Below, piece by piece: positions 33,380-43,320 of a stretch of DNA of 64,000 bases. The notes beneath the pieces are model-generated. The model ran no database searches and was not told the DNA's origin. It saw only the letters and a list, made by a program, of their open reading frames with translations. Where the stretch lies: contig NZ_JAGIZB010000009.1 in the NCBI RefSeq assembly GCF_017813395.1, positions 146,948 through 210,947 on the forward strand, in the 5' to 3' direction. The position numbers and the translations under genes are program-made. Source of the stretch: Pararoseomonas baculiformis (GTDB lineage Bacteria; Pseudomonadota; Alphaproteobacteria; Acetobacterales; Acetobacteraceae). Each line of letters opens with the position of its first letter. Position 1 is the stretch's first letter.

Positions 33380-34614
33380 TCCCTCTCCAGCTGCAATCGG
33401 CACTGGGCCTCCTCGCCCTCGCGGCCCTGGCCTGGGCGGTGGGGGGCTTCCGCCGCCCCCTCCCCTGGCGGACCATCGCCACCGGCCTCGCCCTCCAGAT
33501 CATCCTCGGCGCGGCCCTCCTCCACATCCCGCCGCTCCGCGCCGCCTTCTCCGTGGCGGGACGGGTGGTCGATGCCCTGGCGCGCGCCACCCAGGCCGGC
33601 ACCAGCCTGGTCTTCGGCTATCTCGGCGGCGCCCCGCTGCCCTTCGCCGAAGCCCGCCCCGGCGGCGCCTTCATCCTCTTCTTCCAGGCCCTTCCCATCG
33701 TCCTGCTGGTCGGGGCCATCTCCGCCCTGCTCTATCACTGGCGTGTCCTGCCGGCCCTGGTGCGGGTGATGTCCCGCGCCCTCCGCGCCGCCTTCGGCGT
33801 CTCCGGCGCCTGCGGCGTGTCGGTGGCCGCCAATGTCTTCACCGGCATGGTGGAGGCCACGCTCTTCATCCGCCCCTGGCTCGCCAGCCTCTCCCGCTCG
33901 GAACTGCTGGTGGTGATGACGGCGGGGCTCGCCACCATCAGCGGCAACATGCTCGTCATCTACGCCGCCATGCTGGCGCCCGCCGTGCCGGATGCCGCCG
34001 GCCAGCTCCTCGCCGCCAGCCTCGTCAGCGCCCCCGCGGCCATCCTCGCCGCCCGCCTCATGCTCCCCGGCGAAACCGCCCCGGAATCGGCGGATATCGA
34101 GGCACCCCGCCTCTATGACAGCGCGATGGACGCCCTCACCCGCGGCACATCGGATGGCCTCTCCCTCCTGCTGAACATCATGGCCGGGCTCATCGTCTTC
34201 GTGGCCCTGGTCGCGCTGGCGAACATGATCATCCAGCCCCTCACGGGCCTCACCCTCGAATCCATCGCGGGCGTGCTCCTCTGGCCGCTGGCCATCGCCA
34301 TGGGCATTGCGCCCGAGGACGCCACCGCCGCGGCCCGCCTGCTGGGCATACGCGGCGTGGTGAACGAATTCGTCGCCTATCTGGAAATGGCCGGCCCCGC
34401 CGGCGCCGAACTCGCCCCGCGCACGCGCCTCATCCTCTCCTGGGCCCTATGCGGCTTCGCCAACTTCGCCAGCGTCGGCATCATGGTCGCCGGCATGGGC
34501 GCCCTCTGCCCCGAGCGCCGCGCCGGGATCGTCCGCCTCGGCCTGCCCGCCCTGCTCGCCGCCACCATCGCCTGCTGCATGACCGGCGCCACGGTGGGCC
34601 TCCTATCGCCCTGA
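33376..34614 (+). CDS. concentrative nucleoside transporter (CNT/NupC family)
   Basis: A 412-residue inner-membrane protein with about ten hydrophobic segments, importing nucleosides by ion symport. CNT hallmarks are the N-terminal LLHIPPLRAAFSVAGRVVDAL, the gate-like SGACGVSVAANVFTGMVEA, and VMTAGLATISGNMLVIYA. Translation seems to start at TTG 33376 inside the DUF971 stop (TTGA); no ATG occurs early in the frame, and length then fits the family. Location at the plasma membrane is certain; the nucleoside preference is not. Confidence 0.9.
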   Translation: MIPLQLQSALGLLALAALAWAVGGFRRPLPWRTIATGLALQIILGAALLHIPPLRAAFSVAGRVVDALARATQAGTSLVFGYLGGAPLPFAEARPGGAFILFFQALPIVLLVGAISALLYHWRVLPALVRVMSRALRAAFGVSGACGVSVAANVFTGMVEATLFIRPWLASLSRSELLVVMTAGLATISGNMLVIYAAMLAPAVPDAAGQLLAASLVSAPAAILAARLMLPGETAPESADIEAPRLYDSAMDALTRGTSDGLSLLLNIMAGLIVFVALVALANMIIQPLTGLTLESIAGVLLWPLAIAMGIAPEDATAAARLLGIRGVVNEFVAYLEMAGPAGAELAPRTRLILSWALCGFANFASVGIMVAGMGALCPERRAGIVRLGLPALLAATIACCMTGATVGLLSP

Positions 34615-34716
34615 TGCCGCGCCGCGCGGCCGGCAAGCCTGATCATGCAGGATGGCGCTTGACCCCCGTGCCCGATCCTGCGCAATCGCAACTCGGCACG
34701 GTTTGGAAGGTCCCAC

Positions 34717-35496
34717 ATGCTCGCGCTGCGCGTGATCCCCTGCCTGGACGTAAAGGACGGCCGCGTCGTGAAGGGCGTGAACTTCGTCTCCCTGCGCGAT
34801 GCCGGCGATCCGGTGGAACAGGCCCGTGCCTATGACCGGGAAGGCGCGGACGAGGTCACCTTCCTCGATATCGGCGCCACGCATGAAAACCGTGGAACCA
34901 TGCTCGATGTTGTTTCCCGCACGGCAGCGGAGGTGTTCATTCCCCTCACCGTGGGAGGCGGCGTGCGAAGCGTTGAGGATATGCGGGCGCTGCTTCTCGC
35001 GGGCGCCGACAAGGTTTCGGTGAATTCCGCGGCCCTGGCCGATCCGGACCTCGTGCGCCGCGGCGCCGAGGCCTTCGGCAGCCAGGCCATCGTGGTGGCC
35101 ATCGATGCCCGCCGCACCGCCCCGGGCCGCTGGGAGATCTTCACCCATGGTGGCCGGCGCGAAACGGGGGTGGATGCGGTGGAATGGGCCCGCCGCGTGG
35201 AATCCCTCGGCGCCGGCGAGATCCTCCTCACCTCCATGGACCGGGACGGCACCGGCGAAGGCTTCGACCTGGACCTGCTGCGCGCCGTGCGCGCGGCCAC
35301 GCGCCTGCCCCTCGTCGCGTCCGGCGGGGTGGGGAAACTTGAACATTTTGTGGAAGGTGCGTCAGCGGGCGCCACGGGCCTGCTCGCCGCCAGCGTCTTC
35401 CATTACGGCCAGTTCCGCATCTCGGAAGCCAAGGCGGCCCTCGGCGCCGCGGGCTGGCCGGTGCGGCCAACGACAGAATCAAGGGAGGCGGCGTGA
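34717..35496 (+). CDS. hisF: imidazole glycerol phosphate synthase cyclase subunit
   Basis: Cyclase of histidine biosynthesis, 259 residues. It condenses PRFAR with ammonia supplied by HisH to give IGP and AICAR. The TIM barrel shows the two catalytic aspartates in [15 protein letters not shown] and [13 protein letters not shown], phosphate-binding GGGVRS, and [14 protein letters not shown] lies six bases before the ATG. hisH and hisA are not in the window; the next gene is hisE, overlapped at its start. Confidence 0.97.
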   Translation: MLALRVIPCLDVKDGRVVKGVNFVSLRDAGDPVEQARAYDREGADEVTFLDIGATHENRGTMLDVVSRTAAEVFIPLTVGGGVRSVEDMRALLLAGADKVSVNSAALADPDLVRRGAEAFGSQAIVVAIDARRTAPGRWEIFTHGGRRETGVDAVEWARRVESLGAGEILLTSMDRDGTGEGFDLDLLRAVRAATRLPLVASGGVGKLEHFVEGASAGATGLLAASVFHYGQFRISEAKAALGAAGWPVRPTTESREAA

Positions 35497-36146
35497 TGGG
35501 CAAGGACGCGAAGCCGCGCAGGAAGAAGGTCACGGGCACGGAGGCGAAGGCGCCCTCCAGGAAGGCCGCCGCGCCGAAAAAGGCCACGAAGGCGGTGAAG
35601 GCCAAGCCGAAGCTGAAGCCCGCGAAGTGGAAGGAGGACCTGCGCGTCCTCCCCTCGCTTCCCGTGCCGCAGGACCTGGCGGATGCCCCCATCGCGGCCA
35701 ATGCCCGCCCACCCAAGCGCGTGCGCCGCGCCGAGACCCGGCATCTCCAGCCGCTGAACCCCGGCCAGGGTATCCCCGAACCCGCCGTGCTGGACCGCCT
35801 CTGGGCCATGGTGGAGGAGCGCCGCGTCTCCGGCGACATCCAGACCTCCCACTCCGCCCGCCTGCTCGCGCGCGGCACCGCCAAGGTCGCCCAGAAGCTC
35901 GGCGAGGAAGCGGTGGAGACGGTGATCGAGGCCATGGCGGGCAACCGCACCGCCCTGATCAGCGAGAGCGCCGACCTGCTCTACCACCTCATCGTCACCT
36001 GGGTGGATGCCGGCATCCACCCCGAGGAGGTCTGGGCCGAGCTCGTCCGGCGTGAGGGAATCAGCGGGATCGCGGAAAAGGCCGCGCGCCAGAACCTCTC
36101 CACGGCAGGGGTGGTGAAGGCGGGGGAGACGACGAAGCTGCCCTGA
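35496..36146 (+). CDS. hisE: phosphoribosyl-ATP pyrophosphatase with long basic N-terminal extension
   Basis: Second-step enzyme of histidine synthesis, 216 residues. The catalytic HisE domain occupies about residues 98-200, with [13 protein letters not shown] and [13 protein letters not shown] carrying the metal-binding acidic residues. The first 95 residues are an unusual addition: about 45 very rich in lysine and alanine ([25 protein letters not shown]), then a basic proline-rich stretch. Usual HisE is about 105 residues. ATG 35496 follows GGGAGG. The tail may be disordered and bind nucleic acid. Confidence 0.92.
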   Translation: MGKDAKPRRKKVTGTEAKAPSRKAAAPKKATKAVKAKPKLKPAKWKEDLRVLPSLPVPQDLADAPIAANARPPKRVRRAETRHLQPLNPGQGIPEPAVLDRLWAMVEERRVSGDIQTSHSARLLARGTAKVAQKLGEEAVETVIEAMAGNRTALISESADLLYHLIVTWVDAGIHPEEVWAELVRREGISGIAEKAARQNLSTAGVVKAGETTKLP

Positions 36147-36153
36147 GGGGCAG
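36138..36153 (+). terminator. small hairpin at the hisE stop
   Basis: CTGCCC (36138-36143) pairs with GGGCAG (36148-36153) around a 4-base loop that includes the stop codon, then pyrimidine-rich sequence follows. It could end the hisF-hisE transcript. Confidence 0.4.
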
Positions 36154-36179
36154 TTCCTCCTCTTCCCGCCCCAGCCGGT

Positions 36180-36467
36180 TCAGCGCAGCGGCTGCACCGG
36201 CTCCACCCCGCCGCGCGGCGCCAGGCCCTGGGCCCGCAGGCAGCGTGCATAGGCCCGCCGCTCGACCGCCGCCATCTCGGCCTGGGCACGATCATAGGCG
36301 GTCAGGTTGTTCGGCGGCGGCATGCGCTGGAACATCTCCCGCACCTCCGGCGCGGACCGCGCCTCGGACCGGCAGCCCGCCTCAGTCGGGTTGGTCGGCT
36401 CGGGCAAGGCGTCCCGGGCGCAACCCGCCACGGCCAGCAGGAGGAAAAGGGGAACGGCGCGGATCAT
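36180..36467 (-). CDS. small lipoprotein, function unknown
   Basis: A 95-residue protein with a lipobox LLAVAGC in its first 16 residues, so a membrane-anchored lipoprotein. The mature part has a helical, charged region with two further cysteines (at TEAGCRSE and YARCLRAQ) that may pair. I do not recognise a characterised family. The ATG overlaps the nudC stop by 4 bases, so the two are co-transcribed. Confidence 0.75.
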   Translation of the reverse strand: MIRAVPLFLLLAVAGCARDALPEPTNPTEAGCRSEARSAPEVREMFQRMPPPNNLTAYDRAQAEMAAVERRAYARCLRAQGLAPRGGVEPVQPLR

Positions 36468-37393
36468 GAATCGGATTCCAGCCAGTCCTCGATCAGCCGT
36501 CGGGCGATGGAATCCACCCGCGGCAGCGAGAAGCCGGCATTCTCGTGGTTACGGATCTCGTCACGGGTGAACCAGCGCGCATCGCGCAGCTCGGCCGGGT
36601 CCACCGTGATCTCCCGGCTCAGCGCCTCGGCATGGAAGCCGAGCATGATCGAGGCCGGGAAAGGCCAGGGCTGGGAGGAATGGTAGTGCGCTTCGCCCAC
36701 CCGCACGCCGGTCTCCTCGAACACCTCCCGCCGCACCGCCTCCTCCAGGCTCTCGCCCGGTTCCACGAAGCCCGCGAGGGTCGAGTACATGGTGCTGTTG
36801 GGAAAGCGCGTGGAATGCCCCAGCAGGCAGCGGTCGCCATCCACCACCAGCATGATCACCGCCGGGTCCGTGCGCGGGAAATGCTGCGCCCCGCATTGCG
36901 TGCAGGCCATGGCATTCCCGGCCGAGCGCGGCTCGCACACCCCGCCGCACACCCCGCAGAAACGATGCCGCGTGCGCCAGTGCATCAGCCCGCGCGCATG
37001 GGCCAGCATGGAAGCCTCGCCCGGCGGCAGCAGTCCCGCCACGGCGCGCAGGTCGGCGAAGCTTCCGAAGCCCTCGGGCAACAGCGGCAGCGGGTCCTCC
37101 GCCGCGCTGCAATCCACGGCGAAAACCGGCACCCCGTCCCGCAGCCCCAGCAGCGCCCAGGGGCCGCCGGCCATCAGCACGGCCTCCGCGGCCTCGCGCG
37201 TCAGCAGCACCGCCTCCGGGGCCCCTTCCTCCAGGCCCCGCATCAGGCTCCTGGCCCGCCAAACCGGGATGATGAGGCTCCCCGGCGCCGCCAGCGCGGC
37301 CTCCACGAAGACAGCATCCTCCCGCCGGTCCGAAATCCGGTCGAGAGGACTGCCTGTATAGGCATTGGGGCGGCTGGCGGGGATGGAAAGCAT
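36464..37393 (-). CDS. nudC: NAD+/NADH diphosphatase (NudC)
   Basis: A 309-residue Nudix hydrolase that cleaves NAD(H) and can remove NAD caps from RNA. The zinc ribbon reads CGVCGGVC with CTQCG; the Nudix box spans GFVEPGESLEEAVRREVFEE, and the NudC-specific SQPWPFP follows it. Start 37393 was preferred to an upstream in-frame start because residues from MLSIPASRPN onward look like the family. It overlaps the small lipoprotein gene downstream. Confidence 0.94.
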   Translation of the reverse strand: MLSIPASRPNAYTGSPLDRISDRREDAVFVEAALAAPGSLIIPVWRARSLMRGLEEGAPEAVLLTREAAEAVLMAGGPWALLGLRDGVPVFAVDCSAAEDPLPLLPEGFGSFADLRAVAGLLPPGEASMLAHARGLMHWRTRHRFCGVCGGVCEPRSAGNAMACTQCGAQHFPRTDPAVIMLVVDGDRCLLGHSTRFPNSTMYSTLAGFVEPGESLEEAVRREVFEETGVRVGEAHYHSSQPWPFPASIMLGFHAEALSREITVDPAELRDARWFTRDEIRNHENAGFSLPRVDSIARRLIEDWLESDS

Positions 37394-37651
37394 GGGCGCG
37401 CGGAAGGTCGCATGCGCGGATGGGGCGGGCAACCGGGGCCCGGCAGGGGCTTTGCCCCTGCATCCTGGCAAGCGCACCCAAAAGCGAGTCGTTCAGCCGC
37501 TTCCGGTCCAGTGCACGGCGCCGCAGTACCCGATCCGAGGTGCCGGCCTCCCCCGGCCGGCGAGAGTGCCAGGCGGAAGGCGCAACCCCGTCCCTGAAAC
37601 CAATCCAGCTTCTTGGAATTGACTGACAGCTGACAGCGGGCAGTCCAAAAA

Positions 37652-40537
37652 ATGACAGAGACGCGAGACAGCATCCAGGACATCTGGGGCGACCGCACTC
37701 CCTATCACGGCGAAGGCACCTGGCCCATTCGCGTGGACGCGCGGACAACCGCGGAGCCGGAGCACTGGGTCCAGTCCGCCTGCGTCCTCTGCTCCAATGG
37801 CTGCGGTCTCGATATCGGCGTCCGGGACGGGCGGATCGTCGGCGTGCGGGGCCGGGCACAGGACGAGGTCAATCGCGGCCGCCTGGGGCCGAAAGGCCTG
37901 CATGGCTGGGAAGCCAACAACAGTCCGGACCGCCTGACGAAGCCGCTGGTCCGCCGCGCCGGCCGGTTGCGCGAGGCCAGCTGGGACGAGGCGATGGAGC
38001 TGATCGTCCGGCGGACGCGCGAGATCATGGAACGCTATGGCGCCGGCGGCATCGGCTTCTACACCAGCGGCCAGCTGATGCTGGAGGAGTACTACACGCT
38101 CGCGATCATCGGAAAGGCGGGCATCGGCACGCCCCACATGGACGGCAACACGCGGCTGTGCACCGCAACGGCGGCGCAGGCCCTGAAAGAGACCTTCGGC
38201 TCTGACGGACAGCCCGGCTCCTACTACGATGTCGATGTCACCGACTGCCTCTTCCTGGTCGGCCACAACATCGCGGCGACGGACACGGTCCTGTGGTCGC
38301 GTATGCTGGATCGCCGGCGCGGGCCGAAGCCGCCACGCCTCGTCGTGGTGGACCCACGCCGCACGATGACCGCGCGGGAGGCCGATCTCTGGCTCTCGCC
38401 CCGCGTCGGAACGAACCTCGCGCTGCTCAATGGCCTGCTGCACCTCCTCATCCGGAACGGGCATGTGGACCGCCGCTTCGTCGCGGAACACACCCTGGGC
38501 TTCGATGAGCTGGAGAAGGTCGTGGCGGACTACCCGCCGGCCCGGGTCGAGGAGATCACGGGCGTTCCGGCCGGAGATCTGGAGCAGGCCGCGCGCATCA
38601 TCGGTGAGGCGCCGACCCTTCTTTCCACCTGTCTCCAGGGCGTCTACCAGTCGAACCAGGCGACCGCGGCGGCCTGCGCGGTCAACAACATCAACCTCAT
38701 CCGCGGCATGGTTGGGCGGCCGGGCTGCGGCATCCTCCAGATGAACGGCCAGCCCACGGCGCAGAACACGCGCGAATGCGGCGCGGACGGCGACCTGCCC
38801 GGCTTCCGCAACTGGGACAACCCTCAGCACATCGAGGATCTCGCGCGCCTCTGGCGGGTGGACCCGGGGATCATCCCGCATTGGGCGCCCCCGACCCATG
38901 CGATGGAGATCTTCCACTATGCCGAGACCGGCACGCTCCACATGTTGTGGATCCAGGCGACGAACCCGGCCGTCTCGCTGCCCGATCTCGGCCGCATCCG
39001 GAAGATCCTTGGGAAGCCCGAACTCTTCGTCGTGGTGCAGGACGCCTTCATGACCGAAACGGCGGCCCTCGCCGATGTCGTGCTCCCCACGGCGATCTGG
39101 GGCGAAAAGACGGGCACATTCACGAATGTGGATCGCACCGTCCATATTTCCCACAAGGCGATCGACCCGCCCGGAGAGGCACGGTCCGACCTCGACATCT
39201 TCCTCGACTACGCGCGGCGCATGGACTTCCGTGACCGGGACGGCGCGCCCCTGGTGAAATGGAGCACGTCCGAAGAAGCCTTCGAGGCCTGGAAGGAATG
39301 CACGCGCGGCCGGCCCTGCGCCTACACCGGCCTGAGCTATGCCAAGCTGACGGGCGGCTCCGGTATCCCCTGGCCCTGCAACGCGGAGCATCCGGACGGA
39401 AGCCCGCGCATCTACACGGACCACCGGTTTCCAACGGATCCGGCCCTCTGCGAGGATTACGGGCACGACCTTCAGACCGGCGCCGTGATCACGCCAACCG
39501 AATACCGGGCGAAGCAGCCCGCAGGACGGGCCTTCCTGAAATCGGTGCATTACCGCCCGCTGCCCGAGGCACCCGATGCCGACTATCCGTTCCTGGTGAC
39601 GACCGGGCGCGTGACGTACCACTTCCATACCCGCACCAAGACCGGCCGCGCGCGCGAACTGGTGCGGGCCGAACCCGAAGCTTTCGTGGAGATATCGGAG
39701 AATGACGCGGCACGGCTCGGGGTCGTGGAAGGTGACATGCTCCGCCTGACCTCGCGGCGCGGCTCGGTGGAGGCTCCCGCGCGCATCGCGCCGATCCACG
39801 CCGGGCACCTCTTCGTCCCCTTCCACTACGGTTACTGGGACGAGCCGGGCCGGGCACGCGCGGCGAACGAACTGACCCTTTTCGCCTGGGATCCGGTCAG
39901 CAAGCAGCCGCATTACAAGTATGCGGCGGTGAAGGTCGAGCGCGTGGCCTCGCCAGGAACCACGCAGCCCGAGGATCTGGCTTCCGCCGAGCGCGGCGGT
40001 GGGCTGCTCGGCGCCGTCGGGCAGGCAGTCAAGTCCGGCGCGAAGGCCATCTCCGAAACCGTGAAGCCGCCACGGGCCCATCTCGCCGATTATCTCGGCC
40101 TGCTGCAGGCCAGCGAGGAAATGTTCGCCGAAGCCTGCGATCAGGTTCGCTCCAACCACCCCAAGGTGCCGGACATCGAGGAGGAGTGCGCCCTTTTCGC
40201 TGAATGGTCGCGCGAGGCAGCCGCCCGCCTGGGGCCCTTGCTGGCCCGCTACGGCCGCCAGCAGGAAGGGGAGCCAAAGCGGCTCGAGCGTGTTCTCGTG
40301 AGAAAGCGCACGGAGTCCACTGGCTTCGGCCTGGTGCGCGACCTGCACGACCTCATCCTGCTCGCCAATGAGAGCCTCGTCTCGGCGACCATCCTCCACC
40401 AGGCCGCGATGGGGCTGCGGGACAAGGACATGGAAACGGTCCTGGAGGAGGTGATGAGCCATGTTCGCCGCGCCCGGCAATGGCTGGAAACGCGGGTGAA
40501 GCAGGCCGCGCCTCAGGCCCTGGTCGTCCCCGAGTAG
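37652..40537 (+). CDS. molybdopterin oxidoreductase (formate dehydrogenase/nitrate reductase-like) with C-terminal helical extension
   Basis: A 961-residue DMSO-reductase-superfamily protein. The N-terminal Fe-S segment has Cys44, Cys47 and Cys51 (ACVLCSNGCG), but the fourth position, normally GRLCPKG, reads GRLGPKG with Gly79. MGD-binding regions follow: ASWDEAM, FYTSGQLMLEEYY, VGHNIAATD, INLIRGMVGRPGCGILQMNG, and the C-terminal cap FHTRTKTGRAREL with LFVPFHYGYWDEPGRARA. No Tat signal is seen, so it is probably cytosolic. Residues 800-961 form an added helical region, ferritin-like in pattern. It stands alone, without electron-transfer partners, and is divergent from nudC. The substrate is unknown. 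Confidence 0.9.
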   Translation: MTETRDSIQDIWGDRTPYHGEGTWPIRVDARTTAEPEHWVQSACVLCSNGCGLDIGVRDGRIVGVRGRAQDEVNRGRLGPKGLHGWEANNSPDRLTKPLVRRAGRLREASWDEAMELIVRRTREIMERYGAGGIGFYTSGQLMLEEYYTLAIIGKAGIGTPHMDGNTRLCTATAAQALKETFGSDGQPGSYYDVDVTDCLFLVGHNIAATDTVLWSRMLDRRRGPKPPRLVVVDPRRTMTAREADLWLSPRVGTNLALLNGLLHLLIRNGHVDRRFVAEHTLGFDELEKVVADYPPARVEEITGVPAGDLEQAARIIGEAPTLLSTCLQGVYQSNQATAAACAVNNINLIRGMVGRPGCGILQMNGQPTAQNTRECGADGDLPGFRNWDNPQHIEDLARLWRVDPGIIPHWAPPTHAMEIFHYAETGTLHMLWIQATNPAVSLPDLGRIRKILGKPELFVVVQDAFMTETAALADVVLPTAIWGEKTGTFTNVDRTVHISHKAIDPPGEARSDLDIFLDYARRMDFRDRDGAPLVKWSTSEEAFEAWKECTRGRPCAYTGLSYAKLTGGSGIPWPCNAEHPDGSPRIYTDHRFPTDPALCEDYGHDLQTGAVITPTEYRAKQPAGRAFLKSVHYRPLPEAPDADYPFLVTTGRVTYHFHTRTKTGRARELVRAEPEAFVEISENDAARLGVVEGDMLRLTSRRGSVEAPARIAPIHAGHLFVPFHYGYWDEPGRARAANELTLFAWDPVSKQPHYKYAAVKVERVASPGTTQPEDLASAERGGGLLGAVGQAVKSGAKAISETVKPPRAHLADYLGLLQASEEMFAEACDQVRSNHPKVPDIEEECALFAEWSREAAARLGPLLARYGRQQEGEPKRLERVLVRKRTESTGFGLVRDLHDLILLANESLVSATILHQAAMGLRDKDMETVLEEVMSHVRRARQWLETRVKQAAPQALVVPE

Positions 40538-40671
40538 GCCCAGGGGCGGCGGGGCCACAGGCGGAATCCGGGAGGCCCCGGCGGCACCCGGCAAAGGGAG
40601 CCCGGGGTAAGCAGCGCCTTCCCGGCTCCACCCGGTGGACTCCCGGCCCCCGCCGCCCCATATTCCGCCCC

Positions 40672-40765
40672 GGAAGGCCGGTCGCGGACGGGCGCCTCGT
40701 CGACCCGGTCAGGTCCGGAAGGAAGCAGCCGAGGCGGGTTACGCTCGGGTCGTGGCCGGTCTTCC
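40672..40765 (+). ncRNA. ffs: signal recognition particle RNA (bacterial small 4.5S type)
   Basis: The universally conserved tetraloop/domain IV core GGTCAGGTCCGGAAGGAAGC is present at 40707-40726, with the asymmetric loop partner downstream. The ends 40672-40681 and 40756-40765 pair over 10 bp with one G-T. Short pyrimidine runs follow. The position just before dnaX is a classical bacterial arrangement. Confidence 0.93.
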
Positions 40766-40822
40766 ACCCTTTTGCCTTTCCCCATGCCTGGCGGCCCAGG
40801 CCGCACCCAACCCGCGGCCCGG

Positions 40823-42874
40823 ATGACCAGCGACACCGACCTCTCGCCCGAATCGCAGGACGACCTGCCCGAGCCGCCGATGGAGGGCCCGGGCCTGTTC
40901 GGCGATCCCTCGCCGCCGCCCGCCGCGTCCCAAACCACCACGGCACCGGCCACTGCCGCGCCGGCCCCCGCCTCCGTCGCCGAACCCTCGCAGCCCTATC
41001 GCGTGCTGGCGCGGAAATACCGCCCGCAGGACTTCAACGACCTCATCGGCCAGGAAGCCCTGGTCCGCACCCTGCGCAACGCCTTCGCGCAGAACCGCGT
41101 CGCCCATGCCTTCATGCTCACCGGCGTCCGCGGCGTGGGAAAGACCACCACGGCCCGCATCATCGCCCGCGCGCTGAACTGCATCGGCCCCGATGGAAAG
41201 GGCGGCCCCACCGCCGATCCCTGCGGCGTCTGCCCGGAATGCCGCGCCATCCTGGCGGACCGCCACCCGGACGTGATGGAGCTGGACGCCGCCTCGAACA
41301 ACGGCGTCGAGAATGTCCGTGAGATCCGGGAGGCCGTGCGCTTCCGCCCCAGCCAGGGCCGCTTCAAGGTCTATATCCTGGACGAGGTCCACATGCTCTC
41401 GGGCGCCGCGTTCAACGCGCTGCTCAAGACGCTGGAGGAACCCCCGCCCCAGGTGAAGTTCCTCTTCGCGACCACGGAAATCCGCAAGGTTCCCGCCACC
41501 ATCCTCTCCCGCTGCCAGCGCTTCGACCTGAAGCGCGTGCCGCAGGAAACACTGCGCGCCCATTTCGCCCGCATCGCGGAGAAGGAAGGCGCCTCGGTGG
41601 AGCCGGAGGCCCTGGCCATGATCGCCCGCGCCGCCGATGGCTCGGTGCGGGATGGCCTCTCCCTGCTCGACCAGGCCATCGCCATGCCGGAGGCAGGCGG
41701 CCAGGTCACGGCGGAAGGGGTGCGGGACATGCTCGGCCTCGCCGACCGCGCCCTGGTGCTGGAGCTGATGGAGGCCGCCATGAGGGGCGACCTCCCCGCC
41801 CTCCTCGCCGGCATGGACCGCGCGCATGAGCGCGGCGCCGATCCCGGCGTGGTGCTGGCGGACATGGCCGAGCTCACCCACACCCTCACCCGCTTCCGCG
41901 CGGTCCCCGCCCTCCGCACCGATCCTTCGATCCCCGAGGCCGAGCGCGTGCGCGGCGGCACCCTGGCCGAAACCCTCACCATCCCCGTGCTCGGCCGCGC
42001 CTGGCAGGTGCTGCTGAAAGGCATCAACGAGGTGGCCGAGAGCCCCGACCGCCGCGCGGCGGCGGAAATGGTCCTCATCCGCCTCGCCCACCTGGCCGAG
42101 ATGCCCACCCCGGGCGAGATCGTCCGCCGCCTCTCCGGCGCCGCGCCCGTCCCGCGTGGTGGCCCGGGCCCCTCCCTGCCGAATGGCGGCGGCAACGGCG
42201 CCGGGCCCATGGCCGATGCGGTCTCCGGCACCGCCGTCGCCGGCGCCCCGGCCGGTGGCTTCCGCGCCATCGCCGGCGGCGCGGCCCTGCGCGCCGTCTC
42301 CCCGGAAGCGGCGCCCATGCCCGCGGTGCAGCCGGAAACGGAAGCCGCCCCGGCGCCCCTGCCCACCACCTTCCGCGAGGTGGTCGCCCTGGCCTCGGGC
42401 CGGAAGCCCTTCCTGCACGCCCATCTCGTCCACAGCGTCCATCTCGTCCGCTTCGAGGCGCGGGCGGAGGGCGGGCGGATCGAGCTGCGCACCCTGCCCG
42501 ACGCCCCGCGCGACCTCGCCGGCCAGCTCTCCGCCCTCCTGCAGGAGGTCACGGGCACGCGCTGGACCGTCTCCCTCTCCAATGCCCAGGGCGAACCGAC
42601 CCTGGCCGAGCAGGGCCGCGCCGCCGCCGTCGCCCGGCTTGAGGTGGCGCGCAGCCATCCCCTCGTCCTGGCCGTCATGCAGGCCTTCCCCGGCGCCCAG
42701 ATCCGGGAGGTGCGCGACGCCTCGCTGGACGCCTATGGCCTCCCCCCGCCCGATGTCACGGGCGATGGCGAGCCGGTGGGGGAGGACGACATCGCCTTCG
42801 CCCCACCGGATGACGACGCCGATTTCGGCTTCGCGCCCCTGGATGCGGAGCCCGCGGGGATGGACAGGCCCTAG
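40823..42874 (+). CDS. dnaX: DNA polymerase III subunits gamma/tau
   Basis: Clamp-loader ATPase of 683 residues. After a disordered acidic N-terminus, the AAA+ module begins at [13 protein letters not shown]; Walker A is [13 protein letters not shown], the zinc module uses CGVCPEC and an earlier Cys, Walker B is [10 protein letters not shown], and the SRC sensor is ILSRCQRF. Domains III-V follow after about residue 370 with a Pro/Ala-rich linker, so the full-length form is tau-like. ATG 40823 is preferred; 40784 is possible. Followed by ybaB and recR. Confidence 0.95.
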   Translation: MTSDTDLSPESQDDLPEPPMEGPGLFGDPSPPPAASQTTTAPATAAPAPASVAEPSQPYRVLARKYRPQDFNDLIGQEALVRTLRNAFAQNRVAHAFMLTGVRGVGKTTTARIIARALNCIGPDGKGGPTADPCGVCPECRAILADRHPDVMELDAASNNGVENVREIREAVRFRPSQGRFKVYILDEVHMLSGAAFNALLKTLEEPPPQVKFLFATTEIRKVPATILSRCQRFDLKRVPQETLRAHFARIAEKEGASVEPEALAMIARAADGSVRDGLSLLDQAIAMPEAGGQVTAEGVRDMLGLADRALVLELMEAAMRGDLPALLAGMDRAHERGADPGVVLADMAELTHTLTRFRAVPALRTDPSIPEAERVRGGTLAETLTIPVLGRAWQVLLKGINEVAESPDRRAAAEMVLIRLAHLAEMPTPGEIVRRLSGAAPVPRGGPGPSLPNGGGNGAGPMADAVSGTAVAGAPAGGFRAIAGGAALRAVSPEAAPMPAVQPETEAAPAPLPTTFREVVALASGRKPFLHAHLVHSVHLVRFEARAEGGRIELRTLPDAPRDLAGQLSALLQEVTGTRWTVSLSNAQGEPTLAEQGRAAAVARLEVARSHPLVLAVMQAFPGAQIREVRDASLDAYGLPPPDVTGDGEPVGEDDIAFAPPDDDADFGFAPLDAEPAGMDRP

Positions 42875-42939
42875 CGCCCTGCCCCATCTGCCCCCTCCCC
42901 CGAGACCGACTGCCCCGTGCAGAGAGCAAAGGACCGCCG

Positions 42940-43281
42940 ATGAAGAACCTGGGCAACATGCTGAAGCAGGCGCAGCAGATGCAGGCCAAGATGCAGGAGA
43001 TGCAGGCCAAGCTGGAGGCCGCCACCATGGAAGGCCAGGCCGGCGCCGGCATGGTGAAGGTCACCCTCTCCGGCAAGGGCGACCTCAAGGGCATCACCAT
43101 CGACCCCTCCCTCATGGCGGCCGAGGAGCGCGAAGTGCTCGAGGACCTGATCGTGGCGGCCCATGCCGATGCGAAGCAGAAGGTCGAGGCCATGATGGCC
43201 GAGGAAATGGGCAAGGCCACCTCCGGCCTGAACATCCCGGGCATGGGCGGCGGCCTCGGCGGCTTCAAGCTGCCTTTCTGA
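42940..43281 (+). CDS. YbaB/EbfC family nucleoid-associated protein
   Basis: A 113-residue DNA-binding protein with the family pattern: a Gln/Met-rich helix ([20 protein letters not shown]), a central [19 protein letters not shown] and a helical C-terminus. It binds DNA as a dimer and is nearly always located between dnaX and recR. Confidence 0.95.
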   Translation: MKNLGNMLKQAQQMQAKMQEMQAKLEAATMEGQAGAGMVKVTLSGKGDLKGITIDPSLMAAEEREVLEDLIVAAHADAKQKVEAMMAEEMGKATSGLNIPGMGGGLGGFKLPF

Positions 43282-43292
43282 TGCCATCCGGG

Positions 43293-43320
43293 GGCATCCT
43301 TCCTATATGAGAAGGATGCC
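43293..43320 (+). promoter_or_regulatory. hairpin enclosing the recR start codon
   Basis: GGCATCCTTC (43293-43302) and GAAGGATGCC (43311-43320) pair perfectly over 10 bp. The loop 43303-43310 contains the ATG at 43307; a second in-frame ATG at 43316 is in the 3' arm. It may tune recR translation or attenuate transcription after ybaB. Confidence 0.5.

Noticed and set aside
37493..40594. A very long open frame on the minus strand opposite the molybdopterin oxidoreductase
   Set aside because: It mirrors codon structure of the plus-strand gene in high-GC DNA, shows no family motif, and the plus-strand frame has clear Fe-S and MGD-binding patterns.
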